Shown here: positions 26,791 to 37,412 of the stretch, piece after piece
Position numbering within the stretch: position 1 is the first letter of the stretch
How the letters are laid out: each line of letters starts with the position of its first letter
NCBI RefSeq assembly: GCF_000023025.1
Contig: NC_012997.1
Coordinates: forward strand, 3,035,125 to 3,099,124
DNA: 64,000 bases
Direction: 5' to 3'
Source: Teredinibacter turnerae T7901
GTDB taxonomy: Bacteria; Pseudomonadota; Gammaproteobacteria; Pseudomonadales; Cellvibrionaceae
Made by a program: the position numbers and the translations under genes
The notes under the pieces: generated by a model
What the model saw: only the letters and a program-made list of their open reading frames with translations
Database searches by the model: none
What the model was told of the DNA's origin: nothing

Positions 26791-27897
26791 TTAAATCAAA
26801 CTTTTCCCCACCATGATTCCGCCCCAAATAACATTGCGGTCCCCTTTGCCCTCGCGAATTTCCGAGGTGTGCCCGCGCAAGCCATAGTTGATGTGGTAGC
26901 CACTGGCGAATTCGTGGGTATATCCAGCCCAGGCTTCAAGCACGAATGGCCTCAACTCATCGTAGGTGTACACCACATCGCTTTCGCGGAACTGGCCTTG
27001 TAAAAAGGCATTGTATGCACGCGCTTTCACACTGATTCCCGCCCAAAAATAATTTTCCGGGGTTTTACTTTTTTGGCTCGCCAGCGACTCCGCATAATTT
27101 TTCACCTCCGGCTTAAAGCTGTGCCAGGTGGTGCTGATGTTCCCTGTGCGGACACCCAAACTCCATGACACTTCTGTCAGGTAACCCACCGATGCCGCCA
27201 GCGTATGTTTCAGCTCCGTGTGGAGCAGCCCGGTTTCAACCAGCTGTTGCCGAGCCAGACTGTAGCGAAACGTAGGTTCACCGCCATCAGAAATCTGGTG
27301 CGACCAACCACCCGCTTCCGTCCCGTTTGTCGCGCGGTGAGTTAGATTTTGAACGTTACCGACCAGGTCAAGCCCGAGCATACCCAGGGTCAACTGCGAC
27401 CGAAGCACCACTTGGTTCTCCCAGTCCATACTCTCGCTGCTTGTCGATACATACACGAGGCTCGCATAGGGCCGATCGTCTTGATCGGCTTCACTCGACT
27501 CCACATTGGCCGGCGTAAAGCCGTACAACCCGAACTCCAGCGTTTTTGCTCTGCGTGCGCCTTCCAAACCCAGGGAGTCATCTAATTGCGAGAGCAGCGC
27601 TGGGAGTGGATACCTGCCGATAGAATCAGACGTGTACGCGAAATTAATCCCATAGGTATAGTCCTGATCACGGTTTTTCGGTGCAAAGAGATCGTTGTCA
27701 AAAGAGAGATACCAACGCCCCCGCTCACTGAGTAATCGCCCATCGGCGGCATTTAAACGAGCGGACTGCTCCTCCGGCGGAGTTACCGCGTTGGTTGCTG
27801 CCGCATGGGACACCCATGTCGCTAGCATCAACAACACCCCGAAACTAGTCAGCGTGCGCTTGATTCCCAGCGCCTTATTCGAGATTGATACTGTCAT
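26791..27897 (-). CDS. LpxR-like outer membrane lipid A deacylase (DUF2219)
   Basis: About 368 residues with a signal peptide (hydrophobic core, cut near SHAAA). The mature part has alternating beta-barrel strands, the SFDNDLF and DQDYTYGI motifs, the VQNLTHRATN-GW segment and a final outer-membrane strand. These match LpxR/DUF2219, where Asn-Asp, a hydroxyl residue and His bind calcium and deacylate lipid A. I prefer the ATG at 27897 (GGAG 6 bases upstream). A repeat shared with the tetR promoter begins 14 bases upstream, so it is probably repressed by that regulator. Confidence 0.82.
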   Translation of the reverse strand: MTVSISNKALGIKRTLTSFGVLLMLATWVSHAAATNAVTPPEEQSARLNAADGRLLSERGRWYLSFDNDLFAPKNRDQDYTYGINFAYTSDSIGRYPLPALLSQLDDSLGLEGARRAKTLEFGLYGFTPANVESSEADQDDRPYASLVYVSTSSESMDWENQVVLRSQLTLGMLGLDLVGNVQNLTHRATNGTEAGGWSHQISDGGEPTFRYSLARQQLVETGLLHTELKHTLAASVGYLTEVSWSLGVRTGNISTTWHSFKPEVKNYAESLASQKSKTPENYFWAGISVKARAYNAFLQGQFRESDVVYTYDELRPFVLEAWAGYTHEFASGYHINYGLRGHTSEIREGKGDRNVIWGGIMVGKSLI

Positions 27898-27910
27898 AAC
27901 CACTCCAAAA

Positions 27911-27972
27911 TGACCGGTCGTCTTGTTTTATATGACCAGTCGTCTTATTCATCATTGTGACCTACCGGTCAA
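27911..27972 (-). promoter_or_regulatory. Operator-like repeats upstream of the lpxR-like gene
   Basis: TGACCGGTCGTCTTGTTT (27911-27928), a degenerate copy TGACCAGTCGTCTTATTC (27933-27950), and TGACCTACCGGTCA (27958-27971). The first copy is identical to one before the tetR gene at 28741. They lie immediately upstream of the start codon, where a bound repressor would block transcription. Confidence 0.7.
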
Positions 27973-28160
27973 AAGATGATGATCGATAAATTTACGGATT
28001 CACGCAGGCAGAAGCGCCCGATAAATTGAAGTCGGCCTGATGCCGAATACACATCGCTCGTTCGGTGATTTAACTCTCACACTCGAGCTGTTGTGACGTT
28101 GAGGGGATTAAAACACAACGATAATCAAATTAAAGTGATACCGAAATACACACTTTTAAA

Positions 28161-28727
28161 TCAATGCGCCAGAATAGAGGGTATTACCGCCATGAATGCA
28201 TCCAAAGGCGCACGGCTTTGGGAGGATTTTGCCCGCATCAAAGCTCCCTCCCAGGAGTTAAATAGGAATTCCGCGCGCACCGCAGCATCAGATTCCACCA
28301 TCCCACCCTCCATAAGGGCAGTTTTAATCATCTCGGTCTGACGATCTAACACACGCTTCAAACGCACGCGTATGAGATCACTGGAATCCGCCATCTCCTG
28401 ACACATGTTGCCCAAAAAGCAACCCACCTTAAAATCGCACTCACACGCTTTGAGCACACCGTTTGCGAAAAACGCGGTGACCCGCTCGTCCGCCGGTTTT
28501 TGCGACCGTAATACGCTATCGCAAGACTCAAAATTCTTCTCGGCCGCGTAATCAATAGCATCCAGAGCAAAGCCTTCTTTGCTCTCAAAATAATTGTAAA
28601 AAGATCCCTTTGGCACCCCAGCCGCATCAACAATATCTTTCACGCTGGTGCCGTTGTAACCCTTGCGCTTCATAACATCGAGGCCGGATAACAGTATCTC
28701 TAGCTTTTTAGCTTCGCGTTTACTCAT
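28161..28727 (-). CDS. TetR-family regulator
   Basis: 188 residues from the ATG at 28727. The N-terminal helix-turn-helix (YNGTSVKDIVDAAGVPKGSFYNYFESKE) is the TetR type close to the NemR/AcuR group. The C-terminal domain has several Cys (SCD, CECD, GCFLGNMCQ), the GCFLGN motif being common in regulators that sense electrophiles. A sequence identical to one upstream of the lpxR-like gene lies 14 bases before the start, suggesting it represses itself and that gene. The ribosome site is weak. Confidence 0.88.
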   Translation of the reverse strand: MSKREAKKLEILLSGLDVMKRKGYNGTSVKDIVDAAGVPKGSFYNYFESKEGFALDAIDYAAEKNFESCDSVLRSQKPADERVTAFFANGVLKACECDFKVGCFLGNMCQEMADSSDLIRVRLKRVLDRQTEMIKTALMEGGMVESDAAVRAEFLFNSWEGALMRAKSSQSRAPLDAFMAVIPSILAH

Positions 28728-28740
28728 ATCTATCACTATG

Positions 28741-28758
28741 TGACCGGTCGTCTTGTTT
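28741..28758 (-). promoter_or_regulatory. Operator-like sequence upstream of tetR gene
   Basis: TGACCGGTCGTCTTGTTT, 18 bases identical to 27911-27928 and in the same orientation to its gene. It contains the palindrome GACCGGTC. Proposed TetR autoregulatory site. Confidence 0.7.
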
Positions 28759-28832
28759 ATCAAGTGAGCAGTGTAGGTAAATTGGCCACAAGATTCCAGT
28801 ACCGGCATGCCAGCGGCAGTTACTATTTTTTC

Positions 28833-28861
28833 GACAGGCTATAATTTTTTGACAGGCTATA
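28833..28861. repeat. GACAGGCTATA direct repeat
   Basis: GACAGGCTATA at 28833-28843 and 28851-28861, each preceded by a T-run. Short intergenic repeat upstream of tetR; no function known. Confidence 0.6.
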
Positions 28862-28960
28862 TAGCTAAACCCAGGCTAAAACGGTGAAATACAAGCCCTG
28901 CTCAGTGAGTTCAAGCTGGAGCCCAACGGACTATATGAGCACAAAAGCAGAGGGGCTGGA

Positions 28961-29575
28961 TCAGGATTCGATAATGCTTTTGCCGGAGGTTTGTCCGGTA
29001 AGCCAAGTACAAAACTCAGCCGCGAACTGGCTCGGCACACTCACTTTACAACGCACAGCCTCCGCATGAGACACGTCTTCAAGCGTGCCGCCAAGTGCCG
29101 CTAGCTTATTGCGCAATACGTTTTCATGGGCGTAATCGATAATCACAGTGAGCGACGTCATCGGCAACACAGTCTTAAGTTGCGCGGCATCCAAGGCTTG
29201 GCTCGTAACATTGCTATACGCTCGTACTAGGCCGCCGGCGCCAAGCTTAACGCCGCCAAAGTAGCGAACAACGACCGCTAAGATGTCGCCTACCTCCCGT
29301 TGCTGGAGCACATTCAATATCGGGCGCCCTGCCGTACCAGAAGGCTCTCCATCATCATTGGCTGCGACCCACATAGGCTGGTTCGCATCGCCGATCACAT
29401 ACGCCCAGCAATAGTGGTTGGCAGCTGGATACTGCTCGCGTGCGCAATCCAGCGCAGGTTGAATATCTGCTTTGTTCTGCACTGGCGACAGTAGGCAAAT
29501 AAACCTGCTGCGCTTTTCCTCAATTTCCAACACACTCGGCGCCGATAAAACCGTGTAACCCAAAGTCGTAGTCAT
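28961..29575 (-). CDS. yigZ: YigZ/IMPACT family protein
   Basis: 204 residues. The N-terminal UPF0029/IMPACT domain shows [21 protein letters not shown] and the signature [17 protein letters not shown] and [16 protein letters not shown]. The C-terminal part is a ferredoxin-like DUF1949 domain. The family may act in translation-linked stress but has no firm enzyme activity. The ATG overlaps the trhO stop by 4 bases. Confidence 0.93.
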   Translation of the reverse strand: MTTTLGYTVLSAPSVLEIEEKRSRFICLLSPVQNKADIQPALDCAREQYPAANHYCWAYVIGDANQPMWVAANDDGEPSGTAGRPILNVLQQREVGDILAVVVRYFGGVKLGAGGLVRAYSNVTSQALDAAQLKTVLPMTSLTVIIDYAHENVLRNKLAALGGTLEDVSHAEAVRCKVSVPSQFAAEFCTWLTGQTSGKSIIES

Positions 29576-30534
29576 TCTCCGTCTGCGGACGGCGCGCCTT
29601 GCGTGGTGCGACTTTTAGCAATGTCTGCGCGATCCCCAATGTGTAACTCACCCTTCCTGCTCGCCAGCTCCATCTGCTTTTGACGCTCCAGAAACCGTGA
29701 CCGCTGCTCCGGCGTCTGCTCGTCATAGCATCGAGGACAGGCGACACCTTTAATGTACTTGTCAGACTGTTTATCCGTTTCGTTTATGGGGAAACGGCAT
29801 CCATGGCACAACTCGTAGCTGCCCTCCTCCAGGCCATGCTTGACCGAGACGCGATTGTCGAACACGAAGCATTCGCCGTCCCACAGGCTATTGCCTTCGG
29901 GCACTTCCTCCAGATATTTCAGAATGCCGCCCTGCAGGTGATACACCTCCTCAAACCCCATCTGTTTCATTAGCGCAGTCGACTTTTCGCAACGAATCCC
30001 GCCGGTGCAAAACATGGCAACTTTCTTGTGCTTATTTGGATCAAGGTTCTCAGCCACGTACTGCGGCAGCTGTCGAAAACTTTGGGTATTCGGGTTCACC
30101 GCACCGCGAAAGGTGCCAATTTCATACTCATAATCGTTGCGGGTGTCGATAACCGTAACGTCCGGGTCGGAGATCAAGGCGTTCCACTCAGCAGGAGCTA
30201 CGTAAGTTCCCACCACCAGGTTGGGATCAATCCCTTCCACGCCCATCGTCACAATCTCTTTTTTGAGCTTGATTTTCAAACGATAGAAAGGCTGCTCGGT
30301 TGCGACACTCTCCTTGTGCTCAAGTGCATCAAGACCCGGTTGTCGACGCAATTCCTCCAGCAAAGCCTGGATAGCCTCTGGCGTGCCCGCAACCGTCCCG
30401 TTGATACCTTCTGCAGCCAACAACAAGGTGCCTTTTATCTCTCGAGACTGGCAGAAATCGATAAGCGGCTCGCGAAGGCTTTCGTAATTAGGGAGGGAAA
30501 CGAATTTGTAAAGTGCCGCGACGAGATAATCGGA
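29572..30534 (-). CDS. trhO: tRNA uridine(34) hydroxylase TrhO (rhodanese-like)
   Basis: 320 residues from the ATG at 30534. It has an N-terminal YceA domain, a rhodanese domain with the active cysteine in [13 protein letters not shown], and a C-terminal zinc-like Cys cluster ([14 protein letters not shown]). TrhO (YceA) hydroxylates U34 of certain tRNAs with oxygen and prephenate-derived steps. Coupled to yigZ downstream. Confidence 0.92.
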   Translation of the reverse strand, partial: SDYLVAALYKFVSLPNYESLREPLIDFCQSREIKGTLLLAAEGINGTVAGTPEAIQALLEELRRQPGLDALEHKESVATEQPFYRLKIKLKKEIVTMGVEGIDPNLVVGTYVAPAEWNALISDPDVTVIDTRNDYEYEIGTFRGAVNPNTQSFRQLPQYVAENLDPNKHKKVAMFCTGGIRCEKSTALMKQMGFEEVYHLQGGILKYLEEVPEGNSLWDGECFVFDNRVSVKHGLEEGSYELCHGCRFPINETDKQSDKYIKGVACPRCYDEQTPEQRSRFLERQKQMELASRKGELHIGDRADIAKSRTTQGAPSADGE

Positions 30535-30665
30535 CATAATCAGAACCACATTATGCAATTAAAAAAGGGGGCCAATTCTAACGATGCGCGGCACTGATCA
30601 CAAATGTCGCGACCAGTAATACCGATTGCATCACTGGTCGCGGTAACACGGAGGAACGTCTACCG

Positions 30666-30974
30666 CTATTTGCGCCCGGCACAAGCCGGGGAGTCCGGCG
30701 CAAGACCCGCACGAGCAGCCCATTCCGCCTCAGTATAGAGATGGAGCGCCAGCGCATGCACACCAGAAGACAGCTCGTTAGCGAGAGTGCCGTACACCAA
30801 CTGGTGGCGCTTAACCCGGCTGACGCCGTCGAAAGCTGGCGATACCAATGTCGCCTTGAAGTGCGTTTGCGAGCCTTTCGGCACACTGTGGCCATGGCTC
30901 TCATTGACCACGTCAACAAACACCGGGCTAAAAGATTCAATAAGTTTTGCGCGAATATTCTGTTCAAAATCCAT
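30666..30974 (-). CDS. bolA: BolA family protein
   Basis: 102 residues with the BolA fold: a first helix (IRAKLIESFSPVFVDVVNESHGH), the loop FKATLVSPAFDGVSRVKRHQLVYGTL and a helix with HALALHLYTEAEW. BolA proteins bind Fe-S clusters with monothiol glutaredoxins and affect cell shape and stress response. The His in SHGH and the Arg-His in VKRH are kept. Monocistronic. Confidence 0.93.
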   Translation of the reverse strand: MDFEQNIRAKLIESFSPVFVDVVNESHGHSVPKGSQTHFKATLVSPAFDGVSRVKRHQLVYGTLANELSSGVHALALHLYTEAEWAARAGLAPDSPACAGRK

Positions 30975-31267
30975 AACAAAAAACCCTAAGTTGGGAGGAG
31001 CGCCGCTGATGTTTGATCTACACTTATAGCAAAACGCGCTAGCAGGTTAGCATCTAAATGCGCATGAATTCTTTCGCGAAGCCCAACACTATTTACACGT
31101 CAGATGACGGCAGCATTATTTGTGCTGGACTTGATCTCGATACAGCTCTCTCCTGGAAACTGAGTAAAGTGGAGCTAAGATGTAGTCTATTTAATTATCG
31201 AGACGTATTTCCGCTCCAGATGGGGCAATAGTAACATGTGACCAACGCAGGAAAACCGAGCATTCCA

Positions 31268-31486
31268 ATGAGCGAGACTAAATTTATCTTCGTTAACCGT
31301 CGCAAAGGAGACGATAGAAGACAGGATGTTGACCCATGCAGCAACATGCCGCTGGATCTCTACCATCGCAAACGCCGTAAATCCACGGAGAGGCGTGATA
31401 CCAGCCGTAGCTTAAGCGACGATTACTACGCCTATATGCAAAAGCTTATGTCAGACAACACGGGTTCAAACGCAGAGCAGGCATAG
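31268..31486 (+). CDS. Small conserved protein with RRKGDDRR motif
   Basis: 72 residues from the ATG at 31268, or 82 from a GTG at 31238. Very basic and rich in Arg and Asp: FVNRRKGDDRR, LDLYHRKRRKSTERRD. I have the impression of similar small proteins in related marine gammaproteobacteria, but know no function. No signal peptide or membrane helix. Neither start has a strong ribosome site. Confidence 0.6.
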   Translation: MSETKFIFVNRRKGDDRRQDVDPCSNMPLDLYHRKRRKSTERRDTSRSLSDDYYAYMQKLMSDNTGSNAEQA

Positions 31487-31597
31487 CGCTATTACCGCCG
31501 ACTTGAGCCAGACGCCCTACTAAATTCCTCTGCCGAAGGGATTTTGATCCTATAATTACAGGCACTTTTGCCTTAACTCCACTTCTAGGGTGCATCC

Positions 31598-32227
31598 ATG
31601 CTGACAGCTGCCGAATGCAGGGTGGTTCTCGCAACCGTGACCCAGCGCCGAGCCTGGTTGCTCAAACAACTGGACACATCGACGCTTGACGATAAAGCTC
31701 GCGAAGAGCATATGGAAACGATCAAACTGCTGGACAGTGTGATCAAAAAGCTCGCCTCCGCCATACAACGCGCCGCACCGCCTCCAAAACCCAAGCCTGC
31801 GCCCAAGCGCACCGCTATCACAATGGAAAACCTGAGGGTTTTGATAGCCGAAGATAATGCAGATTCGGCCGAACTGCTGATTGATGTTTTGGGCGATTTT
31901 GGGGTAAAAAATATTGTGCACGCCGAAGATGGAATGGCCGCATTCGACAAGATTAAAGCGTCGCCATTCGACTTAATACTCTGCGACTGGGATATGCCCC
32001 ACATCAATGGGCTCGATGTTTATAAAAAAGCGAAAGCGTCAAATACACTACGCGGCGCGCATTTCATTATGGTCACCGCCGTATCAGAAGCCGCACGCAT
32101 TAAAGAAGCTGTGCAACTGGGGGTAAACGACTACATCGTTAAACCGGTCGATATCGACACTCTAGAAGCGAAAATACGAGCGGCGTTCAATATGGCGGCC
32201 GCTGACAATGAGGCTCCTGCGAGCTAA
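31598..32227 (+). CDS. CheY-like response regulator with N-terminal helical extension
   Basis: 209 residues. Residues 1-60 are a helical segment (TQRRAWLLKQLDTSTLDD), then a PPKPKPAPK linker at about 62-70, then a receiver domain (78-200) with acidic pair EDN, phosphoacceptor Asp in LILCDWDMP, Thr in MVTAVS and Lys in YIVKPVD. There is no output domain, so it signals by protein contact or through the N-terminal helices. No cognate kinase is adjacent. AGGGTG ribosome site. Confidence 0.85.
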   Translation: MLTAAECRVVLATVTQRRAWLLKQLDTSTLDDKAREEHMETIKLLDSVIKKLASAIQRAAPPPKPKPAPKRTAITMENLRVLIAEDNADSAELLIDVLGDFGVKNIVHAEDGMAAFDKIKASPFDLILCDWDMPHINGLDVYKKAKASNTLRGAHFIMVTAVSEAARIKEAVQLGVNDYIVKPVDIDTLEAKIRAAFNMAAADNEAPAS

Positions 32228-32263
32228 CGAGCACCGCCCGGCGCCAAACCATCCCTAAACAAA

Positions 32264-32287
32264 AAAAGGTGGCCTAGGCCACCTTTT
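32264..32287. terminator. Bidirectional terminator between response regulator and pyk
   Basis: Perfect palindrome AAAAGGTGGCCT / AGGCCACCTTTT (12-bp arms), with A-runs and T-runs on either side. It serves two convergent genes. Confidence 0.9.
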
Positions 32288-32309
32288 CACACGAATCCAG
32301 CAAGCTCGA

Positions 32310-33758
32310 TTAAGAAACCGGCTGACCGACCTTGACGATTTTCAGGGTGTTGGTACCACCGTGAACATTGGCATAGTCGCCCTTGGAGATAAGAATCATA
32401 TCGCCATCTTCCAGGTTCTCTTGCTCACGCAGAATTTCAACAGCACGCACGTTAGTTTCGGCATGAGGAATAGTATCGCTGTCAAACAGAATCGGCTGAA
32501 CACCGCGGAACAGCGCAGCACGACGCAGAGTCTTGGGGTTGCGGGAGAAGGCGAATATCGGCAGACGCGCGCCGTAGCGGGACATCAGCAACGGGGTGGA
32601 GCCAGATTCGGTCATAGAAGCGATACATTTCACCCGTTGCAGCTCGTGTGCCGCATACATGGCGGACATCGCCACCGCTTGGTCAATTGCGGTGTAGCCA
32701 CCTTCAGGCTTGGCAGGTGAAGTCTCAGCTTGAGGATGTTTCTCGGCGCCACGGATAACGCGAACCATAGCCTCTACCGTTTGCACAGGGTATTTACCCG
32801 CAGCAGTTTCCGCAGACAGCATAACCGCATCAGTACCATCCAATACTGCGTTGGCTACGTCGAAAACCTCTGCACGGGTTGGCAGTGGGCTGGAAATCAT
32901 CGTCTCCATCATCTGGGTTGCGGTAATAACACAGCGGTTCAACGTGCGCGCACGCTCGATGATGTGCTTCTGAACGCCAATCAATTGAGCGTCGCCAATT
33001 TCCACACCCAGATCGCCACGAGCAACCATTACCGCGTCAGATGCGAGAATAACATCGTCGAGAACCTGGTGATCGGCCACAGTCTCTGCACGCTCGATTT
33101 TCGCAACCATGTACATTGAGCCGCCAGCGTCACGAGCCAACTGACGCGCCAGATTCATGTCATCCGCTGTACGCGGGAATGAAACTGCCAGGTAGTCAAC
33201 ACCGATTTCAACCGCAGTTTTAATATCTTCACGGTCTTTGTCGGTCAGCGCTGGTGCAGACAAACCGCCCCCCTGACGGTTAATCCCTTTGTTGTTGGAC
33301 AGCTTACCGCCAACAACAACCTCAGTACTGATTCGAGTGCCGTCCACAGAAAGCACCTTCAGCACAACACGGCCATCGTCCAACAGCAGCATGTCGCCTG
33401 GGTTCACATCACGTGGCAGGTCTTTGTAGTCGATACCCACTTCTTTCTGGTTGCCAGCATCGCGATCAAGCGCTGCATCGAGTACGAACTGGTCGCCGAT
33501 CTCAAGCTGGATCGGGCCATTGGCAAAACGAGCTACACGGATTTTAGGGCCTTGCAAATCACCGAGAATCGCGACATAGGTGTTATGCCGAGCGGAGATT
33601 TCGCGAACCATCTCGGCGCGCTGTTTGTGATCCTCGGGGCTTCCGTGAGAAAAGTTCATACGAACAACGTTCACACCCGCGATTATCAGCTTTTCGAGAA
33701 TACCGTCTTCATCCGTTGCCGGGCCAAGGGTGGCGACAATCTTCGTACGTCTATACAT
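32310..33758 (-). CDS. pyk: Pyruvate kinase
   Basis: 482 residues. Transfers phosphate from phosphoenolpyruvate to ADP, the last step of glycolysis. It has [12 protein letters not shown] at the start, RMNFSHG, the metal/substrate site VAKIERAE and GDLGVEI, the switch [11 protein letters not shown] with [12 protein letters not shown], and a C-terminal allosteric domain. Overall it resembles the PykA (type II) form. The ATG has GGAG 6 bases upstream. Confidence 0.96.
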   Translation of the reverse strand: MYRRTKIVATLGPATDEDGILEKLIIAGVNVVRMNFSHGSPEDHKQRAEMVREISARHNTYVAILGDLQGPKIRVARFANGPIQLEIGDQFVLDAALDRDAGNQKEVGIDYKDLPRDVNPGDMLLLDDGRVVLKVLSVDGTRISTEVVVGGKLSNNKGINRQGGGLSAPALTDKDREDIKTAVEIGVDYLAVSFPRTADDMNLARQLARDAGGSMYMVAKIERAETVADHQVLDDVILASDAVMVARGDLGVEIGDAQLIGVQKHIIERARTLNRCVITATQMMETMISSPLPTRAEVFDVANAVLDGTDAVMLSAETAAGKYPVQTVEAMVRVIRGAEKHPQAETSPAKPEGGYTAIDQAVAMSAMYAAHELQRVKCIASMTESGSTPLLMSRYGARLPIFAFSRNPKTLRRAALFRGVQPILFDSDTIPHAETNVRAVEILREQENLEDGDMILISKGDYANVHGGTNTLKIVKVGQPVS

Positions 33759-33961
33759 AGATTACTCCGTAGAGGGGGATTGGGGACATTAAAAACGCGC
33801 GCATTCTACTATATGGACGCCGCAAGTTGAAAAGGAATATCACGGAAAACCCAAGCAACCTAAGGTTTATATAGAAAAATAACGAAAATTGACGAAACCT
33901 ATAACCTTGAGGAAGTAAATAAGTAGATACCGTGCAGCGAAACAAGAAGGGGGCTTGAAGG

Positions 33962-33994
33962 CGCAGAACCCCCCGTGAAAGGGATGGTTCTGCG
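33962..33994 (-). terminator. Hairpin after oadB
   Basis: CGCAGAACC / GGTTCTGCG, 9-bp stem extended by an inner CCC/GGG, beginning about 10 bases past the oadB stop on minus. T-rich but not T-run flank. Confidence 0.6.
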
Positions 33995-34003
33995 AAGATA
34001 CAT

Positions 34004-35314
34004 TTACTGCATTGCGCTGACAATGGAGATCATGACACCCGCGGCAACCGCAGAGCCAATCACGCCCGCAACATTGGGCCCCATCGCGTGCATTAACAGG
34101 AAGTTGTGCGGATTGGCTTCCTGGCCGACCTTGTTCGATACCCGTGCGGCCATTGGAACTGCGGACACGCCAGCCGACCCAATAAGTGGATTGATCTTTT
34201 GCTTGCTGACGGTGTTCATCAGTTTGGCCATCAACACGCCCGCGGCGGTTCCGATAGCGAAGGCGAGGATCCCAAGCACCAGGATACCCAATGTTTTCGG
34301 ATCGAGGAACTTATCAGCGGCCAATTTGCTGCCCACAGAAAGCCCAAGGAAAATGGTCGTAATGTTGATCAGCGCATTCTGTGCGGTGTCAGAGAGGCGA
34401 TCTACCACACCGCATTCACGCATCAAATTACCAAAACAAAACATTCCCAGTAGTGGCGCAGCATCTGGCAGTACCAAAGCCACCAACACCAAAAGCAAGA
34501 TGGGGAAGGTAATTTTTTCGCGGCGGCTAACCGTGCGCAACTGAGTCATAACTATTTTGCGCTCGTCCACACTGGTAAGGGCACGCATAATTGGTGGCTG
34601 AATCAATGGCACTAACGCCATGTAGGAGTAGGCTGCGACCGCAATAGCACCCAGTAGATCCGGCGCCAATTTACTGGAAACGTAGATAGCCGTCGGGCCG
34701 TCAGCACCACCGATAATCCCAATGGCTGCGGCATCTGCAATGGAAAAGTCCATCACCCCTGTCGATGACAAGGCAACAGCACCTAGGACCGTCGCAAAAA
34801 TACCCACTTGCGCGGCAGCGCCAAGGAACAACGTTTTCGGATTCGCGAGCAAAGGCCCAAAATCGGTCATTGCGCCCACCCCCATAAAGATAATGAGCGG
34901 TGCAGCACCAGAAGCGATCGCAACAGAATAAAAGTTGTACAACATGCCGTTGGTATAACCTGCGGCTGCGGCCAACTCTGCAGCCGCATGATGTACGGCT
35001 GGCGTCGATGCTTCATAGGCCAAAACGAGCTCTTTGGCAGACTCCCACGTGCCCAGGCCAAGCGCCGCTGCGATATCCGCAAGCACCTTGGGGTCACCCG
35101 CAGCAATTGCGTTTTCTACCGCAGGCATCGCGAGCCCAGCACCGGGAATATTGGCAAGAATACCGCCAAAGCCAATCGGCACAAGTAACAGTGGTTCGAA
35201 CCCCTTTCGAATAGCGAGAAAGAGCAACAATAAGCAAATCAGCATCATGACAAACTGACCGGCATCCATATGATAGATACCAGACGATTGCCAGAGCCCT
35301 AACAAATTCCCCAT
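34004..35314 (-). CDS. oadB: Oxaloacetate decarboxylase, beta subunit
   Basis: 436 residues, about 10 membrane segments. Couples decarboxylation of biotin-bound carboxylate to sodium export. It has the conserved stretches [36 protein letters not shown] (containing the Asp that binds sodium in the family) and [10 protein letters not shown]. Last gene of oadGAB; 18 bases separate it from oadA. Confidence 0.95.
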   Translation of the reverse strand: MGNLLGLWQSSGIYHMDAGQFVMMLICLLLLFLAIRKGFEPLLLVPIGFGGILANIPGAGLAMPAVENAIAAGDPKVLADIAAALGLGTWESAKELVLAYEASTPAVHHAAAELAAAAGYTNGMLYNFYSVAIASGAAPLIIFMGVGAMTDFGPLLANPKTLFLGAAAQVGIFATVLGAVALSSTGVMDFSIADAAAIGIIGGADGPTAIYVSSKLAPDLLGAIAVAAYSYMALVPLIQPPIMRALTSVDERKIVMTQLRTVSRREKITFPILLLVLVALVLPDAAPLLGMFCFGNLMRECGVVDRLSDTAQNALINITTIFLGLSVGSKLAADKFLDPKTLGILVLGILAFAIGTAAGVLMAKLMNTVSKQKINPLIGSAGVSAVPMAARVSNKVGQEANPHNFLLMHAMGPNVAGVIGSAVAAGVMISIVSAMQ

Positions 35315-35332
35315 GGATGACCCCTATTATTA

Positions 35333-37120
35333 TCAGGCGATAGTTAACAGCGTGTCGCCAACAGCAACCGTGTCACCTTCTTTAACGTTTATTGAGCCGA
35401 TGATGCCCGCCTGTGGTGAACTTACCTGAGTTTCCATTTTCATGGCCTCCAGAACGAGCAGCGTATCGCCTTCTTCCACTTGCTGGCCCGGGCTGACCAT
35501 CACCCGGAAAATGTTCCCGGCGAGAGGGGCTGGAACGGGGTCGCCAGTTACAGGTGCCGATGTGGCATCTCCGCTGGCAGATCCAGCGCCGCTAAGCGGT
35601 ACGATTCCGGTCAACTCACCGCCATTACTTACAGTCACGGTGTAGTCGTTGCCCTCCACGTTCACGGTATAAATTTCATCGCCGTTTTCAGCTTTTACCA
35701 AGGCAGATTCTTTGCCGGTTGGCGCGGGTTCGAAGGCGTCGGGGTTACCCCGGTTGGCAAGAAACTTGAGGCCCACCTGCGGGAATAATGAATAAATCAG
35801 AACGTCATCAACTTCCTTATCACCCGTGTGCAATTTAATATTCTGCTCACTGGCTTTGGTTTTTAATTCTGCAGCAAGATTTTCCAGTTCGGGCTTCAAC
35901 AGGTCGGCTGGTCGACAGGTAATGGGTGATTCACCCTCTTCAAGAACACGCGCCTGTAACTCTTTGTTGATTTCCGACGGAGCCGCGCCATATTCACCGC
36001 GCAAAATACCCCGTGTTTCTTTCGATATATTGCCGTAGCGCTCACCGCACAACACGTTTAACACGGCCTGGGTGCCAACAATTTGCGACGTGGGTGTGAC
36101 CAATGGAATATAACCAAGATCTTTGCGCACACGCGGGATTTCTTCCAGCACTTCATCCAGTCGATCGCTTGCGCCCTGCTCTTTTAACTGGCTCTCCATG
36201 TTGGTCAGCATACCGCCCGGTACTTGAGCAGTGAGAATTCTTACGTCCACACCTTTTAAAGCACCTTCCCACTTCGCGTATTTTTTGCGAACCTCGCGGA
36301 AGTAAAGTGCAATTTTTTCCAACCGAGCCAAGTCCAATCCAGTTGCGCGTTCCGTTCCTTCCAGCGAGGCAACCAGCGTTTCGGTGGGACTGTGACCATA
36401 GGTGGTCGACATAGAAGAAATCGCGGTATCCACATTATCGACACCGGCTTCGGCCATTTTAATTAATGTTGCGTGAGCCAGACCGGTGGTTGCATGACAG
36501 TGGAAGTGAATGGGGATATCGCACGATGCTTTTAATTGCTTAATAAGTTCATAACCTTCGTACGGTTTCATCAGGCCGGCCATATCTTTTACGACGATGG
36601 AATCGGCTCCCATATCTTCAATAATTTTGCCTTGCTCTACCCATTTTTCGATCGTGTGGACTGGGCTCAAGGTGTACGAAATTGTGCCTTGCGCATGCTT
36701 GCCAACTTTTTTAACGGCTTTTAATGCGGTTTCGATATTGCGCATATCGTTCATCGCATCAAACACGCGAAACACATCCACACCATTAACCGCGCAACGC
36801 TCAACAAATTTTTCTACAACATCATCCGCGTAGTGGCGATAGCCCAAAATATTCTGACCGCGGAACAACATTTGATGCGGCGTTTTCGGCATGACTTTTT
36901 TCAACTCGCGAATACGATCCCACGGGTCTTCGCCCAGGAATCGAATACAGGAATCGAAAGTCGCCCCACCCCATGTTTCCACCGACCAGTAACCGACGTT
37001 ATCCAGCTCTTCCGCAATTGGGAGCATATCGTCGATTCTCATTCGGGTGGCAAACAGGGATTGGTGCGCATCACGCAGAACAACCTCGGTAATGCCCAGT
37101 GGTTTTTTAGTGTCGCTCAT
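35333..37120 (-). CDS. oadA: Oxaloacetate decarboxylase, alpha subunit
   Basis: 595 residues. Carboxyltransferase that moves CO2 from oxaloacetate to biotin. The N-terminal TIM-barrel domain ([24 protein letters not shown]) is followed by a Pro/Ala-rich linker and a C-terminal biotinyl domain with the biotin Lys in VLEAMKMET. Middle gene of oadGAB. The same domain set is found in pyruvate carboxylase subunit B; the adjoining beta and gamma genes decide for OAD. Confidence 0.96.
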   Translation of the reverse strand: MSDTKKPLGITEVVLRDAHQSLFATRMRIDDMLPIAEELDNVGYWSVETWGGATFDSCIRFLGEDPWDRIRELKKVMPKTPHQMLFRGQNILGYRHYADDVVEKFVERCAVNGVDVFRVFDAMNDMRNIETALKAVKKVGKHAQGTISYTLSPVHTIEKWVEQGKIIEDMGADSIVVKDMAGLMKPYEGYELIKQLKASCDIPIHFHCHATTGLAHATLIKMAEAGVDNVDTAISSMSTTYGHSPTETLVASLEGTERATGLDLARLEKIALYFREVRKKYAKWEGALKGVDVRILTAQVPGGMLTNMESQLKEQGASDRLDEVLEEIPRVRKDLGYIPLVTPTSQIVGTQAVLNVLCGERYGNISKETRGILRGEYGAAPSEINKELQARVLEEGESPITCRPADLLKPELENLAAELKTKASEQNIKLHTGDKEVDDVLIYSLFPQVGLKFLANRGNPDAFEPAPTGKESALVKAENGDEIYTVNVEGNDYTVTVSNGGELTGIVPLSGAGSASGDATSAPVTGDPVPAPLAGNIFRVMVSPGQQVEEGDTLLVLEAMKMETQVSSPQAGIIGSINVKEGDTVAVGDTLLTIA

Positions 37121-37160
37121 TTACAACAGCCCCCATTCTTCGCTGAAGGTTTATTAATGT

Positions 37161-37412
37161 TTAGTGTTTTTGTTTGGCGCGATGCGCATGGATTGCTGCT
37201 TGAATAATGGCCAGAGTTTTGCCGCTAACCGGCGCTCCAGTGTTGCCCACTACAGCAGGTTCGGGAGTCAGTTCAGGTTCTTGATAGAAATAACGATTGA
37301 TGATCGCGGACATAATTAGAGTGCCGATCACCAGCAAGGTAAGAAAAACAAACACAGTACCCATGCCGTAAAGCATGAGATCAAAACCTTCTTCCCACAG
37401 ATTATTTTGCAT
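37161..37412 (-). CDS. oadG: Oxaloacetate decarboxylase, gamma subunit
   Basis: 83 residues from the ATG at 37412 (GGGG about 10 bases upstream). One N-terminal membrane helix (MGTVFVFLTLLVIGTLIMSAII), then a Pro-rich linker and a His-containing tail (AIHAHRAKQKH), which in the family binds zinc and joins alpha to beta. First gene of oadGAB. Confidence 0.9.
   Translation of the reverse strand: MQNNLWEEGFDLMLYGMGTVFVFLTLLVIGTLIMSAIINRYFYQEPELTPEPAVVGNTGAPVSGKTLAIIQAAIHAHRAKQKH

Noticed and set aside
31064-31231. 55-codon plus-strand frame ending 6 bases before a GTG start
   Set aside because: Plausible spacing but no ribosome site and no known similarity; not enough to call a gene.
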